Positions 7,974 to 16,756 of a DNA stretch of 48,042 bases are shown one piece after another. The DNA lies in NCBI RefSeq assembly GCF_902833905.1, contig NZ_CADFGP010000053.1, positions 1 to 48,042 of the forward strand, read 5' to 3'. The stretch's first letter is position 1. The number at the start of each line of letters is the position of its first letter. A model generated the notes under the pieces. It was given only the letters and a program-made list of their open reading frames with translations. It ran no database searches and was not told the DNA's origin. This DNA comes from Paraburkholderia tuberum STM678. Lineage in GTDB: Bacteria > Pseudomonadota > Gammaproteobacteria > Burkholderiales > Burkholderiaceae. Made by a program: the position numbers and the translations under genes.

Positions 7974-9179
7974 ATGACTTCTGGAATTGACGTTATGGAA
8001 ACATACACCGAAGAGTTTGGCATGGCGGTCGAGGAAGATTTCCCAGAAATCCGCGACAGCATACGCCGCATTTGCGATCAGTTTGGCGGCGAGTACTGGC
8101 GCGCTCTTGACGAGAAAGAAGCTTATCCAAGTGAGTTTGTGACCGCACTTACGGAATCGGGATATCTTGGAGCGCTGATTCCTGAGGAGTATGGTGGTAG
8201 CGGGATGCCTTTGCGCGCAGCAGCCGTGATTCTTGAGGAGATTCACGCAGCAGGTTGCAGTGCCGGCGCGTGTCACGCTCAGATGTACACAATGGGAACG
8301 GTTCTACGCCATGGAAGTGCGGAACAAAAGAATAAGTATCTCCCCGCCATCGCCTCCGGTGAACTTCGTCTGCAAGCCTTCGGAGTAACAGAGCCTACTA
8401 CCGGCACGGATACGACAAAGCTAAAGACGCGAGCGGTCCGTGAAGGCGATAGCTATGTCATCAACGGTCAAAAAGTATGGACGTCGCGTGCGCTGTTTTC
8501 TGACCTGATGCTATTGCTGGCGCGAACGACGCCTCTGGATCAAATCAAGAAGAAAAGCGACGGTCTGTCCGTCTTCCTTATCGACATGCGAGAGGCACGT
8601 GGCAACGGGCTAACAATCCAGCCGCTTAAAGCCATGGTCAATCACAATACGACCGAGGTTTTCTTCGACAATCTGAGGATTCCAGCCGACTCTCTCATTG
8701 GCGAAGAGGGAAAAGGTTTTAAGTACATTCTTGATGGAATGAACGCGGAACGAATCCTTGTGGGTTCAGAAGCCATCGGCGACGCAAAATGGTTCACGAA
8801 AAAATCCGTGGCCTACGCGAGTGAACGTACAGTCTTCGAGCGGCCTATTGGCCAGAACCAAGGCATTCAGTTCCCCATTGCTCGAGCGCATGCACAGACA
8901 GTGGCGGCCGAGCTCGTGCTTCGTAAGGCTGCAGCATTGTATGACGCGCACAAGCCCTGCGGCGATGAGGCGAACATGGGAAAAATGCTTGCGTCAGAAG
9001 CCTCTTGGGCAGCTGGCGAAGCCTGCATGCAAACGCATGGGGGCTTCGCGTTCGCGAGAGAGTATGACATCGAACGAAAGTGGCGCGAAACCCGCCTGTT
9101 TCAGATCGCTCCGGTCTCAACTAACTTGATCCTTTCCTACATCGGACAGCACATGCTCGGCATGCCGCGTTCGTTCTGA
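7974..9179 (+). CDS. acyl-CoA dehydrogenase
   Basis: A 401-residue flavoprotein of the acyl-CoA dehydrogenase family, normal length. The FAD/substrate motif QAFGVTEPTTGTDTTKLKT is near residue 138. W-T-S-R-A lies in the middle domain, the C-terminal helical domain carries Q-F-P-I-A-R-A-H-A, and the terminal region reads T-H-G-G-F-A-F-A-R-E-Y-D-I-E-R. Its role is alpha,beta-dehydrogenation of an acyl-CoA. A second ATG lies seven codons in. It sits directly after the CoA-transferase and before the MmgE/PrpD gene, all on one strand with short gaps, so the three probably form one transcript. The chain length of the substrate is not predictable. Confidence 0.92.
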   Translation: MTSGIDVMETYTEEFGMAVEEDFPEIRDSIRRICDQFGGEYWRALDEKEAYPSEFVTALTESGYLGALIPEEYGGSGMPLRAAAVILEEIHAAGCSAGACHAQMYTMGTVLRHGSAEQKNKYLPAIASGELRLQAFGVTEPTTGTDTTKLKTRAVREGDSYVINGQKVWTSRALFSDLMLLLARTTPLDQIKKKSDGLSVFLIDMREARGNGLTIQPLKAMVNHNTTEVFFDNLRIPADSLIGEEGKGFKYILDGMNAERILVGSEAIGDAKWFTKKSVAYASERTVFERPIGQNQGIQFPIARAHAQTVAAELVLRKAAALYDAHKPCGDEANMGKMLASEASWAAGEACMQTHGGFAFAREYDIERKWRETRLFQIAPVSTNLILSYIGQHMLGMPRSF

Positions 9180-9209
9180 TCCGCGATCACTCTGACCCAG
9201 GAGAACTAC

Positions 9210-10577
9210 ATGGTCGCATTGACCCAGTCATTGGCCTCCTATATCCACGCTCCCGACTTCGGCCCGGATGAAGATCAGGCCCTGTCGATGGCGCAGCAAG
9301 GCGTCTTGGACTCGATTGCCACTCTGTACGCGGGTTCGGGCGAAGAAGTCGTGAGAATAGTCTCGAGCCAGTTCAGCACCGTCGATCGTGAAGACGTGCG
9401 AGCGGCGCCCACGCCGTTCTCCGGACACCACTTCAAAGCAGATGAAGCTGCTTACGTTATTGGAGTTGCAGCACACGCACTTGACTACGATGATGTTGCA
9501 CTGTCCGGTCACCCGAGCGCTGTCCTGATGCCGGCAATCCTTTCGCTCTGCTACAGCAGGAACCTGGGAGGGCTTGAAGCGCTTCGTGCGTACGTAGTCG
9601 GCTATGAGGTATGGGCCGAACTAGTGGCACGTGACAAGGATCAGTATCATACCAAGGGCTGGCATCCAACCAGCGTATTCGGAACGGTCGCTGCCACATC
9701 CGCATTGGCGTACCTTGAGCGCCTAAGCATGCCGCAGATACAACACGCCCTTGGAATTGCTGCCAGCATGGCGTCGGGGCTAGTCGCAAATTTTGGCTCC
9801 ATGACGAAACCGTGGCAGGTTGGCCGTGCGGCCTCTTCTGCATTTTCAGCGGTCGGGCTTGCGAAGGCGGGCCTCACCGCTAGCACCGACGTTTTAGAAC
9901 ATCCGGCTGGATTTCTCAACGCTATTTCCCCCAGAGGGGGCGTGGATCTCGCTCGTCCATACATTATCGGGAAGCCACACATTGTAGAGCATGGGCTGTC
10001 AATCAAACGCTATCCGGTCTGCTACGGGAGTCACAGGGTTATTGATGGCGTTCTTCAGCTCATTACAGCCGCTGATATCCGCCCGCCCGAAGTCGTGAAG
10101 GTAGTCGCGACTATAGGAACTGGACAAGCATCAATGTTGCGCAATCACGCTCCAATGAGCGCACTCGAGGCAAAGTTCAGCTTGGAGTTCGCGGTGGCAT
10201 CGGCAATTTTGGCCGGGAACGTCGGCCTTGCGGAACTAACCGATGATTTCGTGCGACGTGTCGATATCCAACACTTGGTCACGAAAACAGTCACTGATCT
10301 GACCTCGGATCCGTGTCCGATCGACAATGCGTTCTCGTACAAAGACCGAGTTGTCATATACACCGAGAATGGACGTCTTCACGATTCCGGCGATATACGC
10401 TTCGCAAGAGGACACAGCAAAAATCCCATGTCTGACACGGAGCTACGGACAAAGTTTTTGGATTCTCTTTCCTACTATACGAGTCTGAACGACACAGACC
10501 CTACGTATGGCGAGCGCTTGTATCAAAAGATTGTCGACCTTCGATCGATGAAAACTATTCGAGACCTTTGGACCTAA
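9210..10577 (+). CDS. MmgE/PrpD family protein
   Basis: A 455-residue protein matching the MmgE/PrpD family. It shows A-H-A-L-D-Y-D-D near residue 90, G-W-H-P-T-S-V-F-G-T near 150, the F-G-S-M-T-K-P-W-Q-V-G-R-A-A segment near 195, and K-R-Y-P-V-C-Y-G-S-H-R near 265. The family includes 2-methylcitrate dehydratase and cis-aconitate decarboxylase, so a tricarboxylic- or dicarboxylic-acid substrate is possible but unproven. GGAGAA precedes the ATG. It is the last gene of the intact catabolic series; an IS66 remnant begins 37 bp after its stop, so the original operon may once have continued. Confidence 0.88.
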   Translation: MVALTQSLASYIHAPDFGPDEDQALSMAQQGVLDSIATLYAGSGEEVVRIVSSQFSTVDREDVRAAPTPFSGHHFKADEAAYVIGVAAHALDYDDVALSGHPSAVLMPAILSLCYSRNLGGLEALRAYVVGYEVWAELVARDKDQYHTKGWHPTSVFGTVAATSALAYLERLSMPQIQHALGIAASMASGLVANFGSMTKPWQVGRAASSAFSAVGLAKAGLTASTDVLEHPAGFLNAISPRGGVDLARPYIIGKPHIVEHGLSIKRYPVCYGSHRVIDGVLQLITAADIRPPEVVKVVATIGTGQASMLRNHAPMSALEAKFSLEFAVASAILAGNVGLAELTDDFVRRVDIQHLVTKTVTDLTSDPCPIDNAFSYKDRVVIYTENGRLHDSGDIRFARGHSKNPMSDTELRTKFLDSLSYYTSLNDTDPTYGERLYQKIVDLRSMKTIRDLWT

Positions 10578-10654
10578 CGCCCTTATCTCAGGAAACGTCG
10601 AAGTCGCATCCTCGTATGCGGTCCATTAACGACGTCCCGGGGCGAAATTCGTAA

Positions 10655-10690
10655 CTGATGCTGCGTGTCCACGTGGACACCTCGCATCAG
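10655..10690. promoter_or_regulatory. IS66 tnpA operator-like inverted repeat
   Basis: The core GTGTCCACGTGGACAC (10665-10680) is a perfect 16-bp palindrome. It is extended by outer arms CTGATGC and GCATCAG. It ends six bases before the tnpA ATG. The second IS66 has the same GTGTCCAC/GTGGACAC words in the same place. Confidence 0.6.
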
Positions 10691-10695
10691 AGTGT

Positions 10696-11244
10696 ATGAG
10701 AGAGAAACGAGATTTGCCTAGCCGATCGGTGACCGCCAGGGAACGAGATGGTCGTCGCGAATACGACGATACTGCTCACGATGAGCTTGTGCGGCTTGGT
10801 CTGCAGCCTGGCGTCTTGATCGCGAGGACGGCAATGGAGCACGAACTCGATTTGGACGTGCTTCGCAGTTGGATCGCGCGGTATGAGAAGGCCGAAGCCC
10901 AAGTAGAGCACGAGCGGGCCGCCAGAACGCCGACTGTCACCGAGGGCGTCTACATCGACATTGCGAGCGCACCGTCGGCGTTTGTTCCGGTCGCGTCGAC
11001 TGCGGCTTCACCGGTGACACTGCCACCAACACCGTCGGCTCAGGTTCCTTCGATGGCGCTCTCGTTGTACGTGCGTCTTTCGAACGGTGTCGAATTTGAT
11101 CTCGGTGAGGCGAGCATCGACGATCTGACCACGGTGATCCACGTGCTCGGGAGGGCGCCGGGTTCCGGGTTCGATAAAGATCTGGGGGTGTACCCGTCAC
11201 ATCTTCGAGATCCGTACGATCGCCACACCGTGATGTTGAAATAG
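10696..11244 (+). CDS. IS66 TnpA-like accessory protein
   Basis: A 182-residue homologue of the TnpA accessory protein of the IS66 copy at 20482-21099. It has an N-terminal R-R-E-Y-D-D and a helix-turn-helix-like region. The divergent middle is followed by a C-terminal YVRLSNGVEFDLGEASIDDL that is nearly identical between copies. In IS66 elements TnpA and TnpB are small accessory proteins to the TnpC transposase. The open frame runs past the homologue's end into degenerate tnpB sequence, so the last 10-15 residues are probably not native. With tnpB and tnpC missing, it is unlikely to support transposition alone. Confidence 0.75.
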   Translation: MREKRDLPSRSVTARERDGRREYDDTAHDELVRLGLQPGVLIARTAMEHELDLDVLRSWIARYEKAEAQVEHERAARTPTVTEGVYIDIASAPSAFVPVASTAASPVTLPPTPSAQVPSMALSLYVRLSNGVEFDLGEASIDDLTTVIHVLGRAPGSGFDKDLGVYPSHLRDPYDRHTVMLK

Positions 11245-11257
11245 GATGGAGAAGGTT

Positions 11258-11497
11258 ATGGCAAATGCAGGAAGATCACTGAGAACTATGGTTCAGGATT
11301 GGCTGGCACCCGATCCCAGGAGAGGGTTTAGAGTCAGTCACGTTGGACGGTCCAAGCACGGGCGCTACGTTTGTGTCGTCGCAGACAATGGGACGGGATC
11401 AAGGGCGATGTTCTTTTTTCGCCACAGTGATGGGTCATGGCGAATCTTCCCACCGGAGCTCGAAAGACCAGCTATGCAGGTTGCGCAACTTGCCTGA
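11258..11497 (+). CDS. hypothetical protein of 79 residues
   Basis: A short open frame with GAGAAGG directly upstream of the ATG. It is basic at the N-terminus (GRSLRTMVQDWLAPDPRRGF), with a central beta-rich G-R-Y-V-C-V-V-A-D-N and a C-terminal F-F-F-R-H-S-D-G-S-W-R-I-F-P-P-E-L. I do not recognise a family. It lies between the IS66 remnant and the left end of the intact IS66, so it may be a passenger gene or a remnant of the original locus. Confidence 0.45.
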   Translation: MANAGRSLRTMVQDWLAPDPRRGFRVSHVGRSKHGRYVCVVADNGTGSRAMFFFRHSDGSWRIFPPELERPAMQVAQLA

Positions 11498-11690
11498 ACG
11501 GCGGAAGCGCAAATCAATTGACCGACGGAGTTCCTGATCCGGGACCGTGCTCCGTTCCGTTCATCGTTGCCTCGTTGCAGGGATGCGATGACCCGACCGA
11601 TAATTCAAGACGTCTTGTGTGTACGCGATCCATTGACGACACCCCTCAGAGTAAGGGCGCGGTTCTCATGAGATGTGGTACAGGGCTCAG

Positions 11691-11928
11691 TCAGCGGAGA
11701 TCGATGGGCATCTTCCAGGGCAAGAGCGCGTCGTAGTCGTCGACGGTCTGTGCCAGCGGGAGACGCTGTAACAGCCAGGTGAGATAGCGATACGGATCAA
11801 TGCTGTTCGCCTTGCAGGTTTCGACCAGTGAGTAGAGATTGGCGCTCGCGTTTGCGCCATCGACGGTGTCAGCAAACAACCAGCCGCGGCGTCCCAGGCA
11901 GAACGGGCGAATGGAATTTTCGCAAGGG
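11691..11928 (-). pseudogene. IS66 transposase TnpC, C-terminal part
   Basis: The frame encodes N-P-C-E-N-S-I-R-P-F-C-L-G-R-R-G-W-L-F and the typical D-T-V-D-G-A-N-A-S-A-N-L-Y-S-L-V-E-T of the IS66 C-terminus, ending at the TGA complement at 11691. It is the continuation of the large tnpC part at 18771-20119, separated by the outer RIT. The presumed third catalytic acidic residue (E of C-E-N) lies on this fragment. Confidence 0.9.
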
Positions 11929-12021
11929 TTATGCCGACTCCCCGGTTATGCCGCGTCATGAATCCACGCACACAACGGTTGGGCGGATCTCTGTTCCCGG
12001 TCGCTCGGATTGTCGGCATTA

Positions 12022-13017
12022 TCAGAGAGCCTCCAGGAAGGCGAGCAACGGATCTGGAGGTTTGTAGCGTGTCGGCGCGACGCCGCTCGCCGTGGCGTGC
12101 GCGAGCGCGCGTTCCTTGAGTTGCATGTCAGCGTGCAAGTAGATCTGAGTAGTCTCGGAGGACTCGTGACCGAGCCAGAGCGCGATCACGGTTAGGTCGA
12201 CGCCGTGATGCATCAGGCTCATCGCGGCCGTGTGCCGAAGGGTGTGAGGCGTTATCGATTTTTTCTTCAGCGAGGGGCACGAGAGACGCGCGATTTCGGC
12301 GTTGCGCGACACGAGTCGCTGAAGAGCATCGGCACTGAGATGACCACCACGCGAACTGGGGAAGACCGGATCACCTGGTTCGCCTGGTTGATACAGCAGC
12401 CATGCTTTCAGGACTGCAACGACATCCGGTCGCAGAGGAGTGCATCTCATCTTTCTGCCTTTGCCTAGGCAACGGACGTGGGCGCCTGTCCCGAGCATCA
12501 CATCCTGGCGCCGGAGAGTGGTCAATTCGCTGTTGCGCAGACCCGTTTGAACCGCTACAAAAAGCAGCGTTCGGTCGCGGTTGCCGATCCACGTTCGTAC
12601 GTCAGGCGCCCCTACCAGAGCGGCGGCCTCGCTCTCAGTCAGAAACTCAACAGGGCCGTGCTCGCAGCGTTTAGATGGAATTGCAAGAATGCGCTGACAC
12701 TGCAGAAACAACGCAGGCTCGCTGACCGCGACGAACCGGAAGAAGGCATGCAGGGCGGCAAGCCGCGTGTTGCGTGTTCGCACCGAATTGCCTCTGCCGC
12801 GTTCGAGATGCTGCAGGAATTCCTCGATCAACGACACGTCGAAGTCCTCGATTCGCAGCTTTGACGGCGCGCGCCCCATATGCTTCGTGGCGAACGCTAG
12901 CAGCAGCCGGAACGTGTCACGGTAACTTGCCACCGTATGCGAACTCAGACCTTGCTGCTCGAGCAGGCGCTGGGTAAAAAACCGCTGAACGAGGGATGGG
13001 AGGCCGGCGGCGCTCAC
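12022..13017 (-). CDS. ritC: tyrosine recombinase RitC (outer RIT)
   Basis: A 331-residue tyrosine recombinase. The core SAM-like N-terminal domain spans about residues 1-110. The catalytic domain has Q-T-G-L-R-N-S-E (Arg I), L-G-K-G-R-K-M-R (Lys), TPHTLRHTAAM (His-x-x-Arg), L-G-H-E-S-S-E-T-T (His III) and the tyrosine in QIYLHAD. All expected catalytic residues are present, so this gene looks intact. The start is GTG at 13017, overlapping the ritB stop (GTGA), as expected for the coupled recombinases of RIT elements. It resembles inner RitC along its length, including a similar C-terminal R-Y-K-P-P-D-P-L-L-A-F-L-E. Confidence 0.9.
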   Translation of the reverse strand: MSAAGLPSLVQRFFTQRLLEQQGLSSHTVASYRDTFRLLLAFATKHMGRAPSKLRIEDFDVSLIEEFLQHLERGRGNSVRTRNTRLAALHAFFRFVAVSEPALFLQCQRILAIPSKRCEHGPVEFLTESEAAALVGAPDVRTWIGNRDRTLLFVAVQTGLRNSELTTLRRQDVMLGTGAHVRCLGKGRKMRCTPLRPDVVAVLKAWLLYQPGEPGDPVFPSSRGGHLSADALQRLVSRNAEIARLSCPSLKKKSITPHTLRHTAAMSLMHHGVDLTVIALWLGHESSETTQIYLHADMQLKERALAHATASGVAPTRYKPPDPLLAFLEAL

Positions 13018-13452
13018 GGCCGTTCTCCCGGATAGTCCTTGTCGAGATAGGCTGCCGCGAGTTCAAGCAACTCAGGAACCGCTTCGATGTACCAGTACGT
13101 AAGACCGATGTTGACATGCCCGAGGTAGGTGGCAAGTTTCGGCAATTCTCGACTTACGTCCAGACCGGCGCGATACCATTCGACCAGCCTTCCAGTCGCG
13201 AAGCTATGCCGGAAGTCCTGGAGGCGCGGGCCGTAACCATCGCGCCCATTCTCTGTCGCCGATCGCAGACCGATCGCGCGCGACATTCTGACGAACATGC
13301 TTCGCACAGTGCAGGCCTTCAGCCGGTTGCCGCGCTCACTAACCAGGAACGCCTCGCTCAATCGTAAAGGATAGACTTTATCGCGCTTCTGGGCATAGTG
13401 TTCGAGTGCCAACCGGGTCGACTCTTGTACAGGAACAAAGCGAGACTTGCCG
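13014..13452 (-). pseudogene. ritB: outer RitB, C-terminal half
   Basis: The minus-strand frame resumes immediately after the inner RIT with G-K-S-R-F-V-P-V-Q-E-S-T and continues through box II (PRLQDFRHSFAT) to L-G-H-V-N-I-G-L-T-Y-W-Y. The half joins in frame to the fragment at 16877-17385 after removal of the inner RIT and one TTGCCG copy. It has no start of its own at the junction. The position normally held by the first histidine of the His-x-x-Arg motif is glutamine. Confidence 0.9.
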
Positions 13453-13602
13453 CTACGCCGCTAGCGGCGTAGTTTTAACTATGCCGCATTGTAAACTATG
13501 CATCGAGATGCACAAGCAGAGCGCTAACCCAAGGGCAATGAACGAAATCCGCTCGGCATCGTCTGACTCGTATTAGACCGGCTTTTTAAAGAGGCGCAGG
13601 TC

Positions 13603-14835
13603 ATGGATAAGTTGTACCCGAAAGCGCGGTCGCACTCGCTCGATGCACCAGATGGCCCGCTTGCTGAACATCTTGCTGTATTCGAAGGTCTGCTGACTAA
13701 TCAAGGTTATGCGCAGGACTCCGTTCGCAGACACCTGCTTCTTGTTGCCGATTTCAGCGTGTGGCTCAAGCGCAAGAAAATCTTGATCGAGGAAGTGACT
13801 CACGAAACCGCGCTGCGCTATCTGCACTACCGAGCACACTACCGATGTCATCGCAAAGGCGAAGGATATGCGCTTAGATGCTTTGTGCAATTGCTGCAAA
13901 AAAATGGAATCGTTGCAAGAGACGCGCCCGTCGCGCAGACACCAGCTGAAAAACTGGTAAACGAATACGCTCTGTATCTGCACCACGAACGAGGCTTGGC
14001 AGCCACGACGATAAGGAAATATCGGTGGTGTGCGCATTTGTTTTTGACCAGGCAATTCGGTGACGGGACGGTGCGGCTCTCGGATCTCAGTGCCCGAGAA
14101 ATCCTCAACTTTGTTCGGCATGAGGCCGCTGAACATGCCGCGCGAGCGCAAGCGATGACAATGGTGTTGCGCTCGTTTTTGCGGTATGCGCGTTATCGAG
14201 GCTTTATCAAGTTTGACCTCGCTGCGGCGATCCCATGGGTCGCCCACTGGTCAATGGCGTCAATCCCCAAAGCGATATCCCCTGAGTATGCCAAGCGAGC
14301 GTTGGCCAGTTGCGACCGCCGTCGCCCCATCGGCCGCCGGGATTATGCGATTCTGCTCCTCCTTGCCCGCCTGGGATTGCGCGGCGGCGAGGTGGTTTCC
14401 TTGACGCTGGATGATATCGATTGGGAAACCGGCACGTTGAACGTTCACGGGAAAGGCGGCCAGGAGTCGCCCTTGCCATTACTCGCGCCGGTGGGTGAAG
14501 CGATCGCCGACTACCTAAAAAACGGTCGCGGCGATTCTGAGAGTCGCAGTGTCTTCCTGCGTATAAACGCGCCGATTCGTGGCTTCAGGACGTCAAAAGC
14601 GGTAAGCAATGTAGTCAGATACGCTTTGGAGCGGGCTGGTATCGATTCGCCGAGAAAAGGAGCTCATCAATTCAGGCATGCGCTAGCGACGCAGATGCTG
14701 CGTCAAGGATCCTCGCTGGCCGAGATTAGCGAAATCTTACGCCACAAAAGTCCTGACTCAACGAGGATGTATGCGAAGGTCGATCTGGATTCACTGCGAA
14801 TCTTGGCGCCCCCATGGCCGAGCACCCGATCATGA
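13603..14835 (+). CDS. ritA: tyrosine recombinase RitA (inner RIT)
   Basis: A 410-residue tyrosine recombinase, the largest of the three, as is usual for RIT elements. An N-terminal extension of about 100 residues precedes the SAM-like core-binding domain (E-K-L-V-N-E-Y-A-L-Y-L onward). Catalytic motifs are L-G-L-R-G-G-E (Arg I), HGKGG (Lys), GAHQFRHALATQML (His-x-x-Arg), L-R-H-K-S-P-D-S-T (His III) and the tyrosine in RMYAKVD. Its C-terminus overlaps ritB by ATGA. It is complete, unlike its frameshifted counterpart in the outer element. RIT recombinases are thought to act together to move the element; the division of labour is not established by this sequence. Confidence 0.93.
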   Translation: MDKLYPKARSHSLDAPDGPLAEHLAVFEGLLTNQGYAQDSVRRHLLLVADFSVWLKRKKILIEEVTHETALRYLHYRAHYRCHRKGEGYALRCFVQLLQKNGIVARDAPVAQTPAEKLVNEYALYLHHERGLAATTIRKYRWCAHLFLTRQFGDGTVRLSDLSAREILNFVRHEAAEHAARAQAMTMVLRSFLRYARYRGFIKFDLAAAIPWVAHWSMASIPKAISPEYAKRALASCDRRRPIGRRDYAILLLLARLGLRGGEVVSLTLDDIDWETGTLNVHGKGGQESPLPLLAPVGEAIADYLKNGRGDSESRSVFLRINAPIRGFRTSKAVSNVVRYALERAGIDSPRKGAHQFRHALATQMLRQGSSLAEISEILRHKSPDSTRMYAKVDLDSLRILAPPWPSTRS

Positions 14836-15761
14836 GTACGCTGCGCAAGTCAATGGAAGAGTACCTGACGATGCGTCGTCGTTTAGGATTCAAACTCCAT
14901 GAAGCAGGCCAACGGCTGGAAGACTTCGTCCGCTTTATGGAACGGCGTCGGGCCTCTCACATTAGCGCGTCACTGGCGTTGAAGTGGGCGCAAAAATCTC
15001 CGTCGGTCCAACCAGTGATCTGGGCTCAGCGACTAGGCGTGGTGCGTGGGTTTGCACTCTATCTGAGTGCCTTCGATCCGCATACGGAGATTCCATCGGC
15101 CGAATTGCTGCCGCACCGGTATCATCGGCGCGCTCCCTACCTTTACACCGAAGAGAAATCCCAGAAAATATTGGCAGCCGCGCTGGCCCTTCCTCCCGCA
15201 TCGGGGATCCGGCGGTGGACTTATTTTACCCTGATAGGCTTGCTAAGCGTCACGGGATTGCGACCCGGTGAAGCGGTCAATCTGGAGCTGGAAGACATTG
15301 ACTTGAAAGAATGCATACTGACGGTGCGGGGAAGTAAATTTGGAAAGTCGAGGTATGTTCCCATTCATTCCTCCACCCGAGATGCACTTGCAAACTATCT
15401 TCGACGCCGTGAGCGATGTCTTGTGGGGCGCCCGGAAACCCATTTGTTCATCACTTCACAAGGCAAGCCTCTCAGTGGAGATATGATCTCCCATACATTT
15501 ACGGCGCTCACACGGAAAATCGGTCTTCGAGATTCAACAATGCACGCTCCGCGGCTGATTGACTATCGCCATTTATTCGCGGTTACGACGCTGGCGAGAT
15601 TAGACCGATCGGGTAAGGACCCGGAGCGTTGGTTACCAGTGCTGTCGACCTTCCTCGGGCACCAGTGGGCGAGCGCGACATACTGGTATGTAGAGCAGCA
15701 CCCAGAGCTCATGCGGCAGGCGATGAAGCGCCTGGAACTCCGCTGGAAGGATGTGTCATGA
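14832..15761 (+). CDS. ritB: tyrosine recombinase RitB (inner RIT)
   Basis: A 309-residue tyrosine recombinase from the ATG at 14832, which overlaps the ritA stop as ATGA; an in-frame ATG at 14814 is less favoured for that reason. Motifs are V-T-G-L-R-P-G-E (Arg I), S-K-F-G-K-S-R-Y (Lys), PRLIDYRHLFAV (box II) and F-L-G-H-Q-W-A-S-A-T-Y-W-Y (His III and candidate tyrosine). In box II the first histidine of His-x-x-Arg appears replaced by isoleucine, while the arginine is kept. The same position is glutamine in outer RitB, so this is probably a property of the RitB lineage. The ritB stop overlaps ritC by ATGA. Confidence 0.92.
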   Translation: MSTLRKSMEEYLTMRRRLGFKLHEAGQRLEDFVRFMERRRASHISASLALKWAQKSPSVQPVIWAQRLGVVRGFALYLSAFDPHTEIPSAELLPHRYHRRAPYLYTEEKSQKILAAALALPPASGIRRWTYFTLIGLLSVTGLRPGEAVNLELEDIDLKECILTVRGSKFGKSRYVPIHSSTRDALANYLRRRERCLVGRPETHLFITSQGKPLSGDMISHTFTALTRKIGLRDSTMHAPRLIDYRHLFAVTTLARLDRSGKDPERWLPVLSTFLGHQWASATYWYVEQHPELMRQAMKRLELRWKDVS

Positions 15762-16756
15762 AATCTACCGTCAGTTTCCCAGCATTAGTGCAGCGGTTCT
15801 TTACGGAACGTCTCATGCAACAGCGGCAGGCCAGTCCGCACACCATCAGTTCCTATCGGGACTCGTTTAGGCTGCTGCTGCGATTTGCCTACAAGCGTCT
15901 GCACAAACGGCCGGATCATCTGGCATTTGAGGACATCAATGCGCCACTTGTGACGGCGTTTCTGAATGATCTTGAGAAGACCCGGGCCATCAGCGCCCGC
16001 ACCCGAAATCTGCGCCTGACGGCGATCCGCTCCTTCTTCCGGTACGCGGCGTTCGAGGCACCCGTGTATTCCGCGCAAATCCAGCGCGTGCTGTCGATGC
16101 CCGGAAAGCGCTACGATCGCAGGCTCATTCACTTTCTGACGCGGCAGGAAGTCAAGACGCTGCTTGCCGCACCCGATACGCGCACCTGGTGTGGTCGCCG
16201 CGATCATGCTTTACTCCGACTCGCGGTGGAGACCGGACTGCGTGTATCGGAAATGACCAGCCTCACATGCGAGGATGTGACTCTCGGCGCAGGCGCGCAC
16301 GTTGATGTCGTGGGTAAAGGTCGAAAACAGCGCGTTACTCCCTTCAGCAAGCAGACTGCCGTTGTACTCAAAGCCTGGATGAAAGAGCCTCGCATCCCTC
16401 TCGAAGACGCGCTGTTTCCAAGCGTTCGAGGGGGGCATCTCAGTCCGGACGCGGTGCAACGTCTCCTGAAAAAGTACACCGCCCAAGCTGCCAAGGGATG
16501 TCCTTCGCTGCGAAAAAAACGAGTGACGCCGCACGTGCTAAGACATACGGCAGCCATGGAACTGTTGCAAGCCGGCGTGGATCCATTCAACATTGCCCTG
16601 TGGTTGGGCCATGAATCGCTCCAGACAACCCAGATGTACCTGGATGCTAGTCTGGAGCTGAAGGAAAAAATACTTGCCAATGTCGGACCACATGATGGCA
16701 GGCCTGTGCGATACCGGCCTGACAGTAAGCTCGCGACGTTTCTCAAAGGTCTTTAG
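15758..16756 (+). CDS. ritC: tyrosine recombinase RitC (inner RIT)
   Basis: A 332-residue tyrosine recombinase starting at ATG 15758 inside the ritB stop. The N-terminal core-binding domain begins F-P-A-L-V-Q-R-F-F-T-E-R-L, shared in pattern with outer RitC. Catalytic motifs are E-T-G-L-R-V-S-E, V-G-K-G-R-K-Q-R, TPHVLRHTAAM, L-G-H-E-S-L-Q-T-T and the tyrosine in QMYLDAS. An upstream in-frame extension inside ritB is not supported. All key residues are present. The gene ends 114 bp before the right end of the element. Confidence 0.93.
   Translation: MKSTVSFPALVQRFFTERLMQQRQASPHTISSYRDSFRLLLRFAYKRLHKRPDHLAFEDINAPLVTAFLNDLEKTRAISARTRNLRLTAIRSFFRYAAFEAPVYSAQIQRVLSMPGKRYDRRLIHFLTRQEVKTLLAAPDTRTWCGRRDHALLRLAVETGLRVSEMTSLTCEDVTLGAGAHVDVVGKGRKQRVTPFSKQTAVVLKAWMKEPRIPLEDALFPSVRGGHLSPDAVQRLLKKYTAQAAKGCPSLRKKRVTPHVLRHTAAMELLQAGVDPFNIALWLGHESLQTTQMYLDASLELKEKILANVGPHDGRPVRYRPDSKLATFLKGL

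Larger units (their letters stand above)
10614..11244 (+). mobile_element. decayed IS66-family left end
   Basis: The stretch starts with GTATGCGGTCCATT, which matches the IS66 termini at 11621 and 21181 (GTAMGCGATCCATT). It carries the tnpA operator palindrome and a tnpA gene. Just after tnpA, the bases aligned with tnpB of the second IS66 are recognisable but broken. tnpC and the right end are missing. The exact right limit is unclear, somewhere between 11244 and 11620. Confidence 0.75.
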
